Shown: positions 14,501 through 29,500 of the stretch, one piece after another | Layout: each line of letters opens with the position of its first letter | Position numbering within the stretch: the stretch's first letter is position 1 | NCBI RefSeq assembly: GCF_037975245.1 | Contig: NC_092576.1 | Span: 37,042,611 to 37,106,610 of the forward strand | DNA: 64,000 bases | Direction: 5' to 3' | Origin: Apostichopus japonicus | Lineage: Eukaryota > Echinodermata > Holothuroidea > Aspidochirotida > Stichopodidae | The notes under the pieces: generated by a model | Told to the model about the DNA's origin: nothing | Database searches by the model: none | What the model saw: the letters and a program-made list of their open reading frames with translations, nothing else | Program-made: the position numbers and the translations under genes

Positions 14501-17500
14501 AATATGATTAATTGGCTACTATTTTATTTGTAGTCGCGTTCGGGTTTGTGTGTGGTTGAAGTAAGACCCGGCCCTGTTTTAATATTAACTCAATGACAGT
14601 CACTTGGACATGCATCAGTGTTGTTTGTAGGTTCCACATAGGGTTTGAATAATTCCTGTTGATTTCTCAACAAGTGAAATGTTTTTTTTTGTCAGCAGGA
14701 GTAATGACTGGAAACCTCATTATTAGCCTTGTTTACTCATTAATGCTCAATTGAATATAATATTTGGATTAATTCTACTGTCGATAAGCACAAACTTGAA
14801 AATGGCCAATGAGATGGATTCCTTATGTGTATACTTTTCCAATGCTGAGGAAAAGAAATTAGCTTGTTGTGTTGTGTACTCTTCTCAAGATGTTTTATGA
14901 GCAGGAAGATTAAACATGTTAAAACGTCTAGAAGTTGATTTTTCCAAAAATCTTTGGACAATTGTATTCAGATTTTAGAACGACTGTGTCAATGAAAGGT
15001 TATCACTATGGGCTTTTTCATTTTTTTTCCTTCAAAATCTTATAAAATTTGGCTTGAAATTAGTGTGTAGGGTAGGTAATTAAGTCTTCCAATATAAATG
15101 TGTAGGTCCCCTATGAGTACACATGCCACATTAACTTTCATGTTGCTGTTATTAATGTGTATGAGCATAAAGTTGTGGAGCACATTTAGGGCGGTGTAGA
15201 TCCCTTGAATTTTATCCTCAGTCCTTGAAGTTTTATATGGTCAGACTATAGTGTGCCTTATTAATGTTTTTGTCGTTTATACCTGCAAGCATTCTCATTT
15301 CTTGCCTTAATCTCTTTAACAGATGAAAAGAAGAACTTAGCTTTCTTTCTGTTGCCATTGCTTTTTCGAGGACGGGCAAAGAAAAGCGGATCTACTACGG
15401 TGACTAGTTGCCTTCAAGCATTCATAGACGATCAGCCAGTAAGCAAAATCATTAATTATATATCTTTTTTTTTGGTATTCTTTTGGTGGTACACCTTTTA
15501 GTTCATACCAGCTCAGCTGAAAGTTTGTTTAACCTCATAAACTTGGTGTGTTGTTGTTTATAGTGAGCAGAAGAATGCTACTTATTGTGCTAGTGGTCAA
15601 AGGTCATTTGAGGCCAACAAGGGCCGAACACTTAAAACCTTGTAAATATGCTAACTTAAAGAGTGAAAGTTAGATGAATCTCATATGTGATGCATATAGG
15701 TTTGCCAACATGAGTACATGAATCCCATTGATTATAGCAGAGGTCAGAGGTCATTAGAAGCCACCAGGGCAATTGTTTTTAATTACACTAGTGATGAAAT
15801 GGGGGAAGGTTCAAAAAATTTCATCGTCGGTATGTAAACCCTGGTCATAATAATGAAGTGATCCGGTACTTGATAGTGCAAGGGAAAGGTCATTTGACAT
15901 CAATGGGGTGGGCGTTACACTTTGAAAACCTTGTCAAGATAACTATGTTTACTTTCCTGACCTGTGTTTTCTTTAATTATACTGGTCCACAGTATCATAG
16001 CATTATGCAGAAGTCTTAAAACTCTGTCTATCCACCTGTTTTTGTTACTGTACATTTTATTTGCAACTCGAGGAGTTTATTTTCTTTAATTTGCAGTCGG
16101 TGACAAGTGTTAGAGGACTACTGCAAGACAATATCGAAGGATGAGCGACCACAGCCATTCATTCTGTGCTTAGGAGAGAGCAAAGGTTCCCCTCAGCATT
16201 TTTTTTTTGTGATAATTGAGAGACATCCAATAATGCAGTCCTCACTCCTAACGGCAGTAGACTATTTGTTTTAAAGTCATTATGTGTTGGACATTAACTT
16301 CCAAACTCAATGTAAGGGGGTTTGGGAGTTTTTCCATGCTGAGGTATATGAACTTGGTTTTATCAAAAGTCGTTCACTGAGTGCCTTTGGAGCTTTCGTA
16401 GCAAACAGAAGTGTTTAAGGGTCAAAGTGTCTTGCAACAAACTTTTCAAATGGTTTCTCGGTATTAACCTGACATGTTTACATTTTAAGGTTGCTTTAGC
16501 TTCATATATATTTACATATCAAAAGGGAAATAGTAACTGTTTGCCTTGGCAAACTGTACCTACAAAAAATCTGTATTTTTTTTTTTTTTTGTGGAGGGTG
16601 GGGGTAGATTTGTTATTGTATACAGTTGTGAAGGTTGAGGCAGGGTTGGTATATCAAACAAACATTTAATTTTGTGTGTTTAACAGATCAGGTGCCAGCA
16701 GTGTCCCTATGATCACTTATAATTGTGATCTTGAAGCTGCTTATATTTCTAGTATGTAGAATCAATGTGGGATGTGTAACCATTTGGCTTTTGTTTGAAA
16801 AGATGTTTACATTTTACAGTTCATCAATCATCTAAGCACAATTAAAATGTTAGCAAAATATGCCTTGGCTCCTTGTTAAAGCAATTACAGATACAATGGT
16901 GTATCAATATTTTTCGGTTTGTGTGTCCTTGTTTAAAACATAAAATGGTTAGCTTCAATTGACTATATGTTGGAAATTATCAGTGATATTATATTCACTT
17001 ATTAAGACCAGAGTTGCTTGAAAGAGACCAACATTAAGCTGTACATGATTGTGCGTTGCACCTGTACCTTGTGTAGTTGATGTCAACATACAGGAGGTCT
17101 TCTGCGGTCAACACATTTCAAGAACTGAATATAGTAAACAATGGCAAAATATGGATAGCTAATATTTTCAGCGTTAATATTGTTGATAAGTGTTTATCCC
17201 CATTGTGAGTTTATGAAATTATTGCTTTGGATGGAAGTCACAGATCATTTAACTAGGTAAATAGAAGTCAAGCACTGAATGCTGTGAGAATTCATACTGG
17301 AGGAATAATCTGAAGTCGGCTAAGACCAGAAAAAATAAAAGTATGAAAAACATGTATTACTTGTTTGTTCTTTATCATTCTCTGTGTAAGCTTTATAACC
17401 TATTAAATAAACCCAGTTGTATGGAAAATGTTACAATCCAATGTTGGTATTGTATTAGTTAACCAACCACTATTATTTTTAACTAGCTGTTGGGCAAGAA

Positions 17501-20500
17501 TCATTGGGTAAAGAAAAATCCATTGGTAAAAGGTTTTACACAACCATTGGGCAAATCGCTGACCAAAATTGTTGGGTAAAGGCGTTGGGTAAAGGTGTTG
17601 GGCAAAGGTGTTGGGTATTTATTTAACCGTTTGCTGGGCAAAATCATTAACCAACTTAGTTGGGCACTTTTTTGCCCAATATCAACCGGGAGGCATACGG
17701 ACCCAACGGTTGTGTAAATAATTGCCCGTGTTGGACAATAATTTGCCCAACAATTTTAAGAGTGTAACTTTCTGAAATCTGTAAATTTTGCAATTATTTT
17801 ATACAGTACATTTGCATGTTGCGCAATTTATCCTTCAAAATAATACATTACTGGAAGTACACATAGATGATTTATGCATTTGTATGCTAGAATTATTTCA
17901 AACGCTTAAAAATTACCTTATATTAATTATTACTATCCTGAACCTTCGTAGTTAATCGTCAATACGGAATTTTCCCTTTTCCAAAACTTCAAACAGCCTA
18001 TTTTGCTACGGTTTGTTTAAATTTCTTACAGATTGTTCAAACTTTGCAAGAAGGTACTTTTAGACATGTTGTAGGGTTTAACGAGGTTAGTGTTTAGGCC
18101 CGAAAATATGAAAGAAATGAAATGACTAATAACAATAACTGAGTAGTAAACAGTGATCAACCTAAGTTTGTTGGAAATGTAAATTCAATGAATCAAAAGT
18201 AAACTTGTGTTGAGGTGTTATTATTTCCAATTAATTTGATCAATTTGCGAAAATGCAAACTAAAATACACTTTACAGGAATTCATTTTACCTTAGAAATG
18301 CGTTACATGCAAACAGTTAGATGTAACTGTTTTTGTGTGTAATTTACATACATTTCTACTATTGTTTAGTTACTCGTGTTGTTTTAAATCGTTACGAATA
18401 ATTGTCAGATTTGAAATCGTCTTCGAATTACACGTATACAAATTAAAATTTTGTTTTTGTTTAAATACACAGAAACATGACATGCAGTAACTGACCAGTA
18501 ACCACATTGCATGCGTGTTCACATGCATGCGGTCTCACCAATCGCACTCTCGTCAAAATCGGAACCTTTCACACCTCTAGAACATTTAAACAATGTTAAT
18601 TTAAACGGCGTGTTTATGGATGATAACCATATGGATGAGCCCCCCCCCCTATAGATATTTTTGTACACAAAACGATGACGGCAAAATTATTGTCAAGTTT
18701 ACAAATCACAGCTTTGATACATATTGTAAAGCTACCACATTCTAGCGGTGGACACCTGTCTCGAAACCAACAGGAAGGAAGGGGCAGGGATGGTAAAAAA
18801 CAAGAACCGGAGAGCAGACATCAAAAGTGTAAGGTTCAATAAACGTGTAAATATAAACTACACTGTACATATTGAACACAGGGGTAGGGCACTGCACAGG
18901 TCTCGGGCACTGCACAGGTCTCGGGCAATGCACAGGTCTTCAGCAATACGCAGGCGTCGGGCAACGCGCAACGCGCAGGTGTCGGACAATCCGCAGGTGT
19001 CGGGAAATCATTAGGCGCCTGTGCAACGCTATGAAAACATAGATATATCTTTGGATTTAATCATTAAAAATTAATTAAAAATGCTGATGGTGCTTCTATT
19101 ATGCTCCGCTCTCGCTATCGTATAGTCTGTCATAACGCACCCAATCGACGCCAAAACGGAGGAAAACATTACTTAAATACGGGACCCCGGGAATACCCCC
19201 CTCCGTAAACACACGTCCGCAAATAAACTGTAAAAAGGCTTCGACCAACTAAAGGCTACCTGTAAAGAGCTATATAGTGAGCTGCGACCGATGGGGTCGA
19301 CTAACACACCCACCGTCGTGCCTGCTTATGCCAAGCACGGGAATGCAGCTAAATGACTGAATTTGGTAATCAGTTCCCGTTCCGGATAAACAACTCTCAA
19401 CAGATGTAATCCCTAAGACATGGTTTCCCTTACTCATTCCCCCCACGAACCCCCGTGGACGTCAGAGTTTTCCACGAACCACCAACTTTTCGAGACACGA
19501 TCTGAGTCATTATTACACTATAATACGCATAACAGTGCTTCATAAAAGATCAAGTACCACATGCATGGTACGGTACTACTATTGCAACATATGTGTATGG
19601 AACGCGAAAAGTGTTTGTCGATAGGTACGACTTTTGTACATTACTAAATTATATGACATATCAGCTCATACGTCATATAATCTAGATGTTAGCTCAACAA
19701 TATGATGTTGGATACCAGTCCCGGCGCCAGAGTGCATGGAGGGAGGGGCATTGGTCGTTTTCTCAAACCATGTCTTCCACTTCCCGAGTCGGCTGCGGTA
19801 AAGCAAGACTGAGGCATTCTCCGTTACGTCCATGTTTCTCCTTCTGTTGGTAACATTAGGCTAACACATTTCTGAACCGGGGTAAAATTGGAATCACTAG
19901 AAATTGCGATCTAACGAATGTATGTCTGTTTTAAGTTTAAATAGTGTAACGCTGTTAACATCCTGGTGTGAAGAACTCCCTGTCTCGGAACCAACCAAAG
20001 GAGCGGTGAAATCAGGAGGAGGGGGGGGGGGGGGGGGGATGGTACAACACAAAGACTTTGAACTGGACAGCAGATATCGAAAGAGTAAGGTTTAATATAC
20101 ATGTAGTTCTCAACTGGTTCTTTACACTGTATAATACACTGCCGCGATAGGGACGGGCACCATCCACGACCGTAGCTGTCCAACAATCGCGCAGCGCAGG
20201 TCTCGGCCACTACACAAGTATCGGGCAGCGCAGGTCTCGGGCACTGTACAGGTCTTGGGCGCTGCACGGGTGTCGGGCAGCACAGGCTATTAAGATAAAG
20301 ACATCTATTTTGACTTAATTAAAAATGCTGATGGTACTTCTGTCATACGCAATGCGAGCTATCATACAGTTTCTCGTTACGCATCTAATCGACCCAAAAT
20401 GCACGGAACCTTTTACCCCGGAATTAACCCTCCTATAGACGCTCACGTCCGTACATACACTGTGTTGATGCCTTGACCAATCAGAGACTACTCTCTACCC

Positions 20501-23500
20501 TTGATTTTTGCTACAATAGCTACTCATACAATGACTATCTGGAATTACTTGAGATGAGATACACTGCAGCAAAAATTATAATTGTAATTTTGCTTCCTGT
20601 CATTTATATTTTATCCAAACTTGTAACTAAGGCGAACAAGAACTATCTTGCAGTGTTTCAAATTTTGGTTGTCCTGTACTCTTAGCCAAGAACAATGTAC
20701 AGTACTAATTATCAACCAAGTTGCTCCTTTTCTAAGTTTGTTGCTCAGATAGTCACTTTAAGTCAATTTCGATCAACATCCATTGAAACATGATGGAAGC
20801 ACGACCAAGGTTATGTGACATTTAAGTTTAGTCACAATTTTGAAAATAGTCATAAATTAAGACTTGGTTCATGTGGCATTCTTGCATTTCAAAGTATTTG
20901 AACCGAAAATGTTTGTTAGACCACTATATCATTCCTCCTCATCCACCAAATTAGCACTGTGTGACCTGCTTTTTATAACTGTTTCAAATATCTAACGAAT
21001 TTTTCGCAGAAAAGTTAACTTTAATAAAAGCAGAACATCTCCACCTGCACAATAATAGACATAAGTTGCTCCTGTGTATATCTACCAACATGTACTAAAA
21101 TTTGGATTCCTATTTTTTGGTGATATGGTTTCAAAGTCGTATTCAAAGATGTAGTTACAATGATAAAAATGACAGCAAATGTGTGCATCTAATCCATCTA
21201 CCCTTAAAATCATTTTCTGACAGGAAGAGGGGACACCTCTTCATTCAGACTTCCCACAAAACGATGAGTAACATATTCATTTTCCATTTCTCTGTCCACG
21301 TCTCCCCATACAGCCCTAAAACTTTAATACGTAACAGAGGGTATAGCCTGTATGATGTAAATAAGACTCATATAAATACAATCGTTAACTTAAATTAAGT
21401 TCCGTGACCGGTGGTATCACCAGTTTGAATATTACCCCCCTAGACGAATATTTTCTCAAGAGAAGGGTATCTCCCTCCCCTTAGCCTCCTAACCAGAAAG
21501 GACATTACTACCCCCTCACCCTCCCCCCCCCCCCTTTATCCTAACATCAAATCCGTACCATAGAGCAGAGTCTACATGGTGTTATGAAGAGTCAAAAGGG
21601 AAAGCGTTCATTTAAGTTAATATCCCTGAATCATACAATATTGTCGGAATGGGATTATAAGTTTCCCTCACATATTTCATCTAACGTTTATACTATGTAA
21701 AATTGTGATACTCAAGGGGAGCAATTTTAAAATATTATAACTTGAAGTTCTTTCTATGTTCATTTGAAGACGCTTCTATTTTTATTTCCAGACCAAGGGT
21801 CAAAACAGTTTACGAGTTCTGTGTTCGAGTATTGTGTATCTAAGGGAAACTGATTCTAAAGAACTCCAGATGTCTACGATATTGCTTCTTGAAATTGCAT
21901 CAAGTCACAACGTAAGTCACTTATATTTTAACACAGCTATAGAAATATTGCTACTTCAAGTTACCATTCTTATAACGGTACATTGCATTATCACGTGTCC
22001 ATTACAAGCAACGGATATTATACTTAATCGAAGGCAACTAATCTGACCGAGATGATGAAATGTTATTTATTCACCAAGTGTCAGTGTCTGAGTAAGTATT
22101 GATTAAAAAAATTGCAATCAGATGTCCCGTTATACTCAGCCCAGAGTATAACTGTTTTTACTAGTTAACTCCTCACGACACACAAAGAATATACACCTTG
22201 ATATGACAAAGTGACGTCATCATTTGCCTAAGAAATATTGGCATTAACCTAAGTGATAACACTGTCAATAATGCGTGGTAGACTATGAAACAAACACGAT
22301 AGGGGACCGATCATTTATCTCCAAACGTTTTAAAAATAGCTATAATTAGAAAAAAAGAGTTGAAACCCTGCAGACCGAGAGGAAAATATAAATCTATCAT
22401 CAAGGTTCCTATATCCTTAGTCTTGACCAAACACCCTCGATCCCTGTAACATTTGTTTAGGAAGTGCGCCCCCCATTCTTCACAACCCATCGCTATAATC
22501 CAATTTAAATATGCATACTTACGAAAGTACCATTTACCTTCTTTATTTATGGATGAAAAAGGACATTTATTTGGTTTGTCCAACTAATATTGGCTTATTA
22601 AATAATGTACACAAGTTTCATGTAACTTGGTACAGTAGAAGGAACGTTTGAAGAAGAATAGCAAAAGCCTAAACAATTTAACATATTTGGAAGCTTCCTT
22701 TCACGAGTACACTCAAACAACAAAACACCTGTTCTCAGATGTAAACAAAGCCGCACAGTGAACGTTGATCATCTGCGCACGTAGACGTACGAATCGATTC
22801 CCGCAGGGCGGGTCAAGTAGAAAGTACGTACACTCTGTGTGGAGATTCAGTTCGTTACTAGTTACACGTACATACATACGTGTTCATCATTATACTGTAT
22901 GGCTGCCAATGGACTTACACCGCATATGGTTTTGCTGCTGTTATTATATCGACTTACGGTAATTATAGGCCTATATAACGATTATAGGCCTAGGCATGCT
23001 TGAGAGATTTTGTCTTTTCTGTAACATTTGTCGTTGCGTGAATTTCAAAGGTATTACTTCTTTTGTAACCTTACTAGTCACTTCGCTGGTTGGGCGAAAT
23101 GACCAGGCTGGTTAGGCGAAATGACCAGGCTGGTTGGGCGAAATGGTAAGGTTGGGCGAAATGGTTGTTGGGCGAAGTGTCCTGCTTCCACCTTATCTGT
23201 CTGAAATGACTATCTTAGCCCACTATAATATTACTTAGGTTACGTTTGTTCTTCTTGAAATTGGAGCCTTAAGAAGTAAAAACAATATAGAAACGTCAGC
23301 AGAGTAGAAATTACATGAAACGTTTAGATGATAAACCAGAAATTAGATCCAAAAAAATGAGCTTGTTGAACGCACAAAAGAATGAGTAGCCTAGGGCCTA
23401 TATTCAAATATATAGACATCCGGTGATATATGTTGCCGGTAAACTTCCTTTTATTGTGTTTTACTTGGACAACGTCTAGCCGAACAAAATAATAGCATGT

Positions 23501-26500
23501 ATTAGGCCTAATGCTATTTAAGCTCATCAAATAATTTTTTTTTATTTTTTATTTATTTGTATTTGAGACCTTTAAGGCTTTACATATGTGGGCCAATATT
23601 GGCCAATATAAATTTCTACTCGTTTGTACCGACAGCGTTAATCATTATTGGCGTTATACTTAGGCCTATTGGTTGACGTGGTAGCCCAACGTTAGTTGTA
23701 AAACAAACTGTAGGTATAACAAATAACGTTAGCTTTTTAAAGAAAATAAAAAGAAGCAACAGGTTTGCGATCGAATACATTTCACACGCGTAGGCCTAGG
23801 CTACGTCTTAAACACGTCACATGATACCGGACAGTGTCCGCGTTACATTCGCGATATCAAGTGTTTCATTATCAACTTGTTAGCCTTCGTAATGTAACGT
23901 TAGACTTTAACCGTTAGCTACGGCTAGTGTAAGATTCTCTTACCGGGAAAATTAAGAGCTTAGAATATAGCAATATATATGTATATCCTCTGCCATCCTT
24001 TTTAAATTTGGATTTAATTATTGTCTCAGTCATAAGAGTAGGTTCCAACTTTTATCCTAAATAAATTATATACTGTGGAGTGTGGGCCTAAATAGACAAA
24101 AGAGGTAAAGTTGGTAGCAGTAACTGATGGATGTTTCTAACCGGAGGAACTAGTCTAGACCTAGGCCTAGGCATACAGTAGGTCAAAAGTGAGAGATCAA
24201 AAGATTATAGGTAAACTGTATCATAATTGGGGGAAATTGAATGAGAAAGTTAAACTCAAACTAGTCTATAAAAGTACATTGTAGTTAAATATGACGGTGG
24301 CTTCGTTCATACTGTGTAGGATTAGGCCTAGGCTAAGCTATTATGTTTTAAACCGGGCCGGCTATCTGCCTACGATACTGGTTTGTCGGTTGGCTGGCGA
24401 ATGGAAAGTCTAACATATGCACAACACGAAATGTATATAGCCCTATATAATCTTTGTGTAATTCTAATGATTGAAATGATTTTATTTTATTATTACGAAT
24501 TGATTGCAAGTAGGATATAGGCCTAGGCCTATACGATAAACACAAGTATCGAGATGCGCTGTATCTCCCGGGAAGAAAACTCATTTGTAATGGGTCACTC
24601 ACGGCAGGAACGTTATCGAGTCTCCGCTAGTGTTGCTGTAGGAATGTTTTAATGCACTGACTTACAGGAATAAAGCAATAACATAGATTATGAAAACTAC
24701 ATAAATAGTAATGTATGTGCTAAATATAATATTACAGACCAAAAATAAATATTTTTTGATATTGCTTTTCATCTGAATTTCGTCTTACGAATTAGCATGC
24801 TTTTTGTATTGGTACGTTTGAATAAATCACCACTTTTCTTTCTTTCTTTTTTTTATTACTAATTTAGTTCGTAATATTATGAAAATTGAAAAAAAAAACA
24901 AGAAATCACAGACAATTCCGTTAAATTTAATGATTATTTTTATAGCTTTTTTTTATTCATTGTTGTGTTCTGTTACATATACGTTGGATATTCATCATGT
25001 GTATTTATCCATCTTGGATGAACTGTAAGATAAGTTAACTGTGATCTTTCTTTCCTATTCTTCAGATTCCAATATCTCATCTAGAACTAGAATGGTCCTT
25101 CAGTGGATTTGACGGTAAAGATATCAGACTTGAGTCCGGTCTTAGTTTATCGAGCCTATCATCAGTAGAGAAGATATCCATCAATGCAGGAGACAAACAA
25201 GAATTTACAGAGGAAGAAGTGATCGGATTAATAAACTATGGAATAAAGTCACCAATATTCAAGGAACTATGGTAAGGGGAAAATATCGTGACAGGCCTTG
25301 GCTGATAATATGTGGGTAAGAGGGAAGGAGGGGTAGTCAGAGGGTAAACGTATGGGGTATATAGGAGGGAATAAGGTAATGGTATTGAGCAGTGGCATTT
25401 TTTCTTTCTTCATTTGCAAGCTTGTGTTTGAGACGTGTAGTTTGAAATGTTGCAATATTTAGAATTATTTTTAAGCTGAGAAATATGTTAACATTTTATT
25501 TCACTACTATTTGTGTAATGTACATCACATCGTTAGGCTTTTCCACACGTTAGGATGAAACATGGTGAGTTTGGTGGGGAGAAGGGGGGGGGGGTGATTT
25601 TTAGTATAATAGGAACAACAAATAACTTTAGAACTTATAAACAAACTAAAACTACAAGAAAAAACATCAATTATTACTTAAAAATCTAAAACGAAACATG
25701 GGAAGATTATCAAGTTTATTGCAAACGAAAAAAAGTATTGTTTATTTACAAACACTATTGATTGTAATAAGCTTAAGAATATTTGCAAGAGTTACGCAAC
25801 TTTAATTAATACATATAAATAGTTCAAAATAGCAAATCAGCAAATGTTAATGGGAGGGCCAAATGATGGGTGGTGGAAGGGTTGTTTGGCCATCGTAACT
25901 AGTAGCAAATACCTGTACCTTGTCAACAGGCAAATTCATTGACCTCCATGTTATTTATTAATGTAATGGCATCAGATATGCATTCAATATTTAAATATTT
26001 ACTTGCCCTGCTTTCTTTATCTTTGCAGGCTTGATAACTGTAAACTGCCGTCATCGATCAATCCAGACCTCATACCAGAAGAATCAAGATCAAGGAATAT
26101 TAAAGGTACGATGTTTACATAAGAATTAAAAGATTTATTGACCAAGTAGATTGCTTTTATTGCAATGTTTCAGAGATTTGTGACAAGAGAGGGAAGTGTG
26201 GTAGAGGAGGATTGGGGGTGTGGGGGGGGCTAGTATAATGAGATATTTGTTGGTAAGAATGAATCTAGAATGGGGATCCAGTGGTAGATCTTGCATACAA
26301 CAAACAGACTACTTCTGTGTGGGGGTAGGGTGGAATGGGGGGGTGTAGGAGTTGGACTTCCTAAAAGTTCCTCCTTATGTGGTGTTCCTTGAGCTTTATT
26401 TTATCAAGTCCCTATATATATTAAAATAATATCTAAGAGATTAAATGTTTTGAGTTACTTAATAAATTATTGTTACCCTATAAAATAATGACTGTAAAGT

Positions 26501-29500
26501 AAGCTGGAAGTATTAGGTAACAAAGAGAATAAAATTATTGGTTGGATTACTAGTGACTGTTAATTTACAGTACTTTATTACTAATTAATTAGTAGAGAGA
26601 ACATTTCAGTGGTTTAGTTTACAGACATTCGACCCCTTTAGTACATGTACATTACATCTGACTGTTAACATTATAAGTATGTGAAACAAATTAATATTTA
26701 ATCTTAGGTATTGTTTAAAATATGTCATTTATATCTATGATAATTTATTGATTTTATTATTTCATCTATTTTTACAGTCATATCATCGAAGGACGCTCGT
26801 TACCTTGATCTGATATCTGGTCAATGGAGGAAGGTTTGTAATATTTTGTATCTTTAAGTAAATTATAATCATGCATAATGTTATTTTCTTTCACATTTCC
26901 CTGTGATACTGTTATTATTAGTAACATGCATAACAGTCAAGGGGTAGAGGGGTCGATCAATTTTCAAAACATAATCATAAAAAGCCAGTATCCTTGAGAG
27001 TTATAAACATATATTGTTTCCCGGTATGGGATATTAAAAGGGTAGAAGAGTTGATCAATTTTCAAATATAATCATAAAAAGCCAGCATCCCTGAGAGTCA
27101 TAGGCGTAGGAGGCGGGGGGGGGCTGGGGGGGCTGCAGCCCCCAACCAACTTTTTGGGTGAAAATTCGGGCAATATGCTTAGAATTTTTCGGGCACGTAC
27201 TGGAAGAATAATAATTTGCAATGTGTTTTTCAATTTTTGGGGTGAAAATTCGGCAATATGCTGAGAATTATTCGGGCATCTACTGAAAGAATAATAATTT
27301 GCAATGTGTTTTTCAATATTTTGGTGAAAATTTGGGCAATATGCTGAGAATTTTTTCGGGCACCTACTGAAAGAATAATAATTGCATTTTTTCCCCAATT
27401 TTTTTGGGTGAAAATTTGGGCAATATGCTGAGAATTTTGCGTGCACCTACCAGTGGCGGAGCGTCCATACAGTCAAATGGGCGGATCCTCCTCTGACGGA
27501 CTCAAATGGACTGCTGGCGCCCTTTCAGCTTTTTACCACTTTTTACTTATTCGCGATTATTGACTTTTTTATTGCGCTCTCAAATACCTATTGACATTTG
27601 TCACATTTTGTTGGTGCAATTTTCTGACAAATGGCGATGACACCTATTTGTTCTTCGTTTATCTGCAAATTAGCAAGGCCCGGAAAGGGTCATTTCCGGC
27701 GATCTAGAGAGTAACTTTACTCAAAAAATTTCTGTACGCTCCGCGCCAACCTGTGTGGCGCTCCGCTTAGATAGTGTCAAAAGCGCCCCTACAGACCATT
27801 CTCTCCCCCCCCCCCTTAACAATACCCCCTAGCTCCGCCACTGGCACCTAGTGAAAGATGAAGAATTTGCAATGTGTTTTTTAATGGTTAAACTTATATT
27901 ATTATTGTTATTATCATTATTGTTGTAACGACTTCCCCAATAATTCTAACCAATATGGAAGGGTAATAACACGGAAAATGATTTCATGTTACTGGCAGGT
28001 GATGTAATAACTGATGGATGCCTATATGATATGCACATTAACATGTGGAACGCGCGCGGAGCGCGCGAAAAAAACTTGGTTATATTTTTCGGGCAAGTCG
28101 TTACAGCCCCCCAAATCGAATGAGGCTCCTACGCCTATGCTGAGAGTTATTAACATATATTGTCTCCCGGTATGGAATATTCCGGTGACAGACGATATGA
28201 TTCTTACAGGAAAGAAAACAATATTCCACATTCCTAGTTCTCAATATCTTGCTCTTAATTCTAGATACATTATTTGGATCTGATTAATTTTATTATTCCA
28301 GGAAATGTATCTCGGTCGAAGTCATGTAAAGTCATCATGCCGCGTGTTCTTTAAAATACTCCTTTGTTTTGCTGTTCTTTTTCTTTTAATCTGATTAAAT
28401 TAGAATAATCACTCGAATTTTATTGTACTTTGAATTAAATAGATTAAAATGTTGTTCATTATTTTTTTTTCAACATAATTAAGATAATGATTTCACATAA
28501 TCTTACCTTTCTAGATGCATTCATTAATTTTAACACATATTTAAACTAATATTCTTTAAACCAATTAAACCTAGTGTGAGATCTTCACTGAGCAGGAAAA
28601 TAAAACATACACATTTGAACAGTAAGCTTTTTTGTAATTTAAAACTTTGTTTCAAATATCTGTTGATTTAATCAATTTATTAATCTCCGCTATTAAAACC
28701 AAACTTCATCGTATCCTTAACGCCTCAATTTGACATTAATATTATTCTATTTAATAATTATTATTTCTTTCTTTCAATAGCCTGATGACATCCAGACTAT
28801 TACAGAGATGTGTTCAGGTGATTTGTCCATCCAAAGAGACACCAGTGAGTCTGTACAGAGGTCAGTCATAGAACTCCTGGTGGAAGCATCCAATCATGAC
28901 GTAAGTAAAACATGAAGGGATATATTGAATAAATACATCAATCAATACAAGTTAAAATTAGATAAAATCGTTGAATGTCTTAATAAGAGATTACATCGCT
29001 TTAGTTATTAAATATTAAACTGTTAAATTAGAACAAGGAAATACAGGTTCAAAATTGATATATATTCACTGAAAAACCAACCCCACCTCAACCAGATCTT
29101 CCCATCACAAATTACATATACATCAAATTAAATTTAACTTGTTTTGAACATATCAGTTCCGGCTCATACAACCCTCATCTCCCAACAAACCTCATCAGCC
29201 TATCAAACAAAAATAAAATTACATATTTATAAGCCGTATGCATGCTCCCACACTCTAAAGCACCCCTCCTTACCCCTATCACACCCATCCCTACCCAGTG
29301 TGACACCCATCGGTCCATTTATCACTCACCCCTCGCACACGCCATGACAGTAACAACACAACATTCACGAGGGTAAACCATATCCACGCCCTCTCCCGCA
29401 CTAAGACACCCTCCTAATAACCCCGACCAAATATCACTTAACCTTAACACACCCTTCCTTACCATAACACACCCCCTCCCTACACCCCTGACATTCCTTG

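Larger units (their letters stand above)
12565..17765 (+). mobile_element. 5.2-kb DNA element with acactctaaaa ends and ttgggcaaa subterminal repeats
   Basis: The left end reads acactctaaaaactgttgggc, followed by repeated ttgggcaaa/ttgcccaa motifs to about 12760. The right end (17484-17765) is dense in the same motifs and ends ttgcccaacaattttaagagtgt. Flanking aact on both sides (12561-12564 and 17766-17769) fits a 4-bp target-site duplication; a 2-bp duplication with longer ends is also possible. It lies in the intron between exons 6 and 7 of the death-domain gene and carries one spliced gene (12855-16144). I cannot assign a superfamily, because no DDE transposase is visible. Confidence 0.8.

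Noticed and set aside
27072-27446. Frame with repeated [12 protein letters not shown]-like units
   Set aside because: Translation of the internal repeats of the element at 27099-28139.
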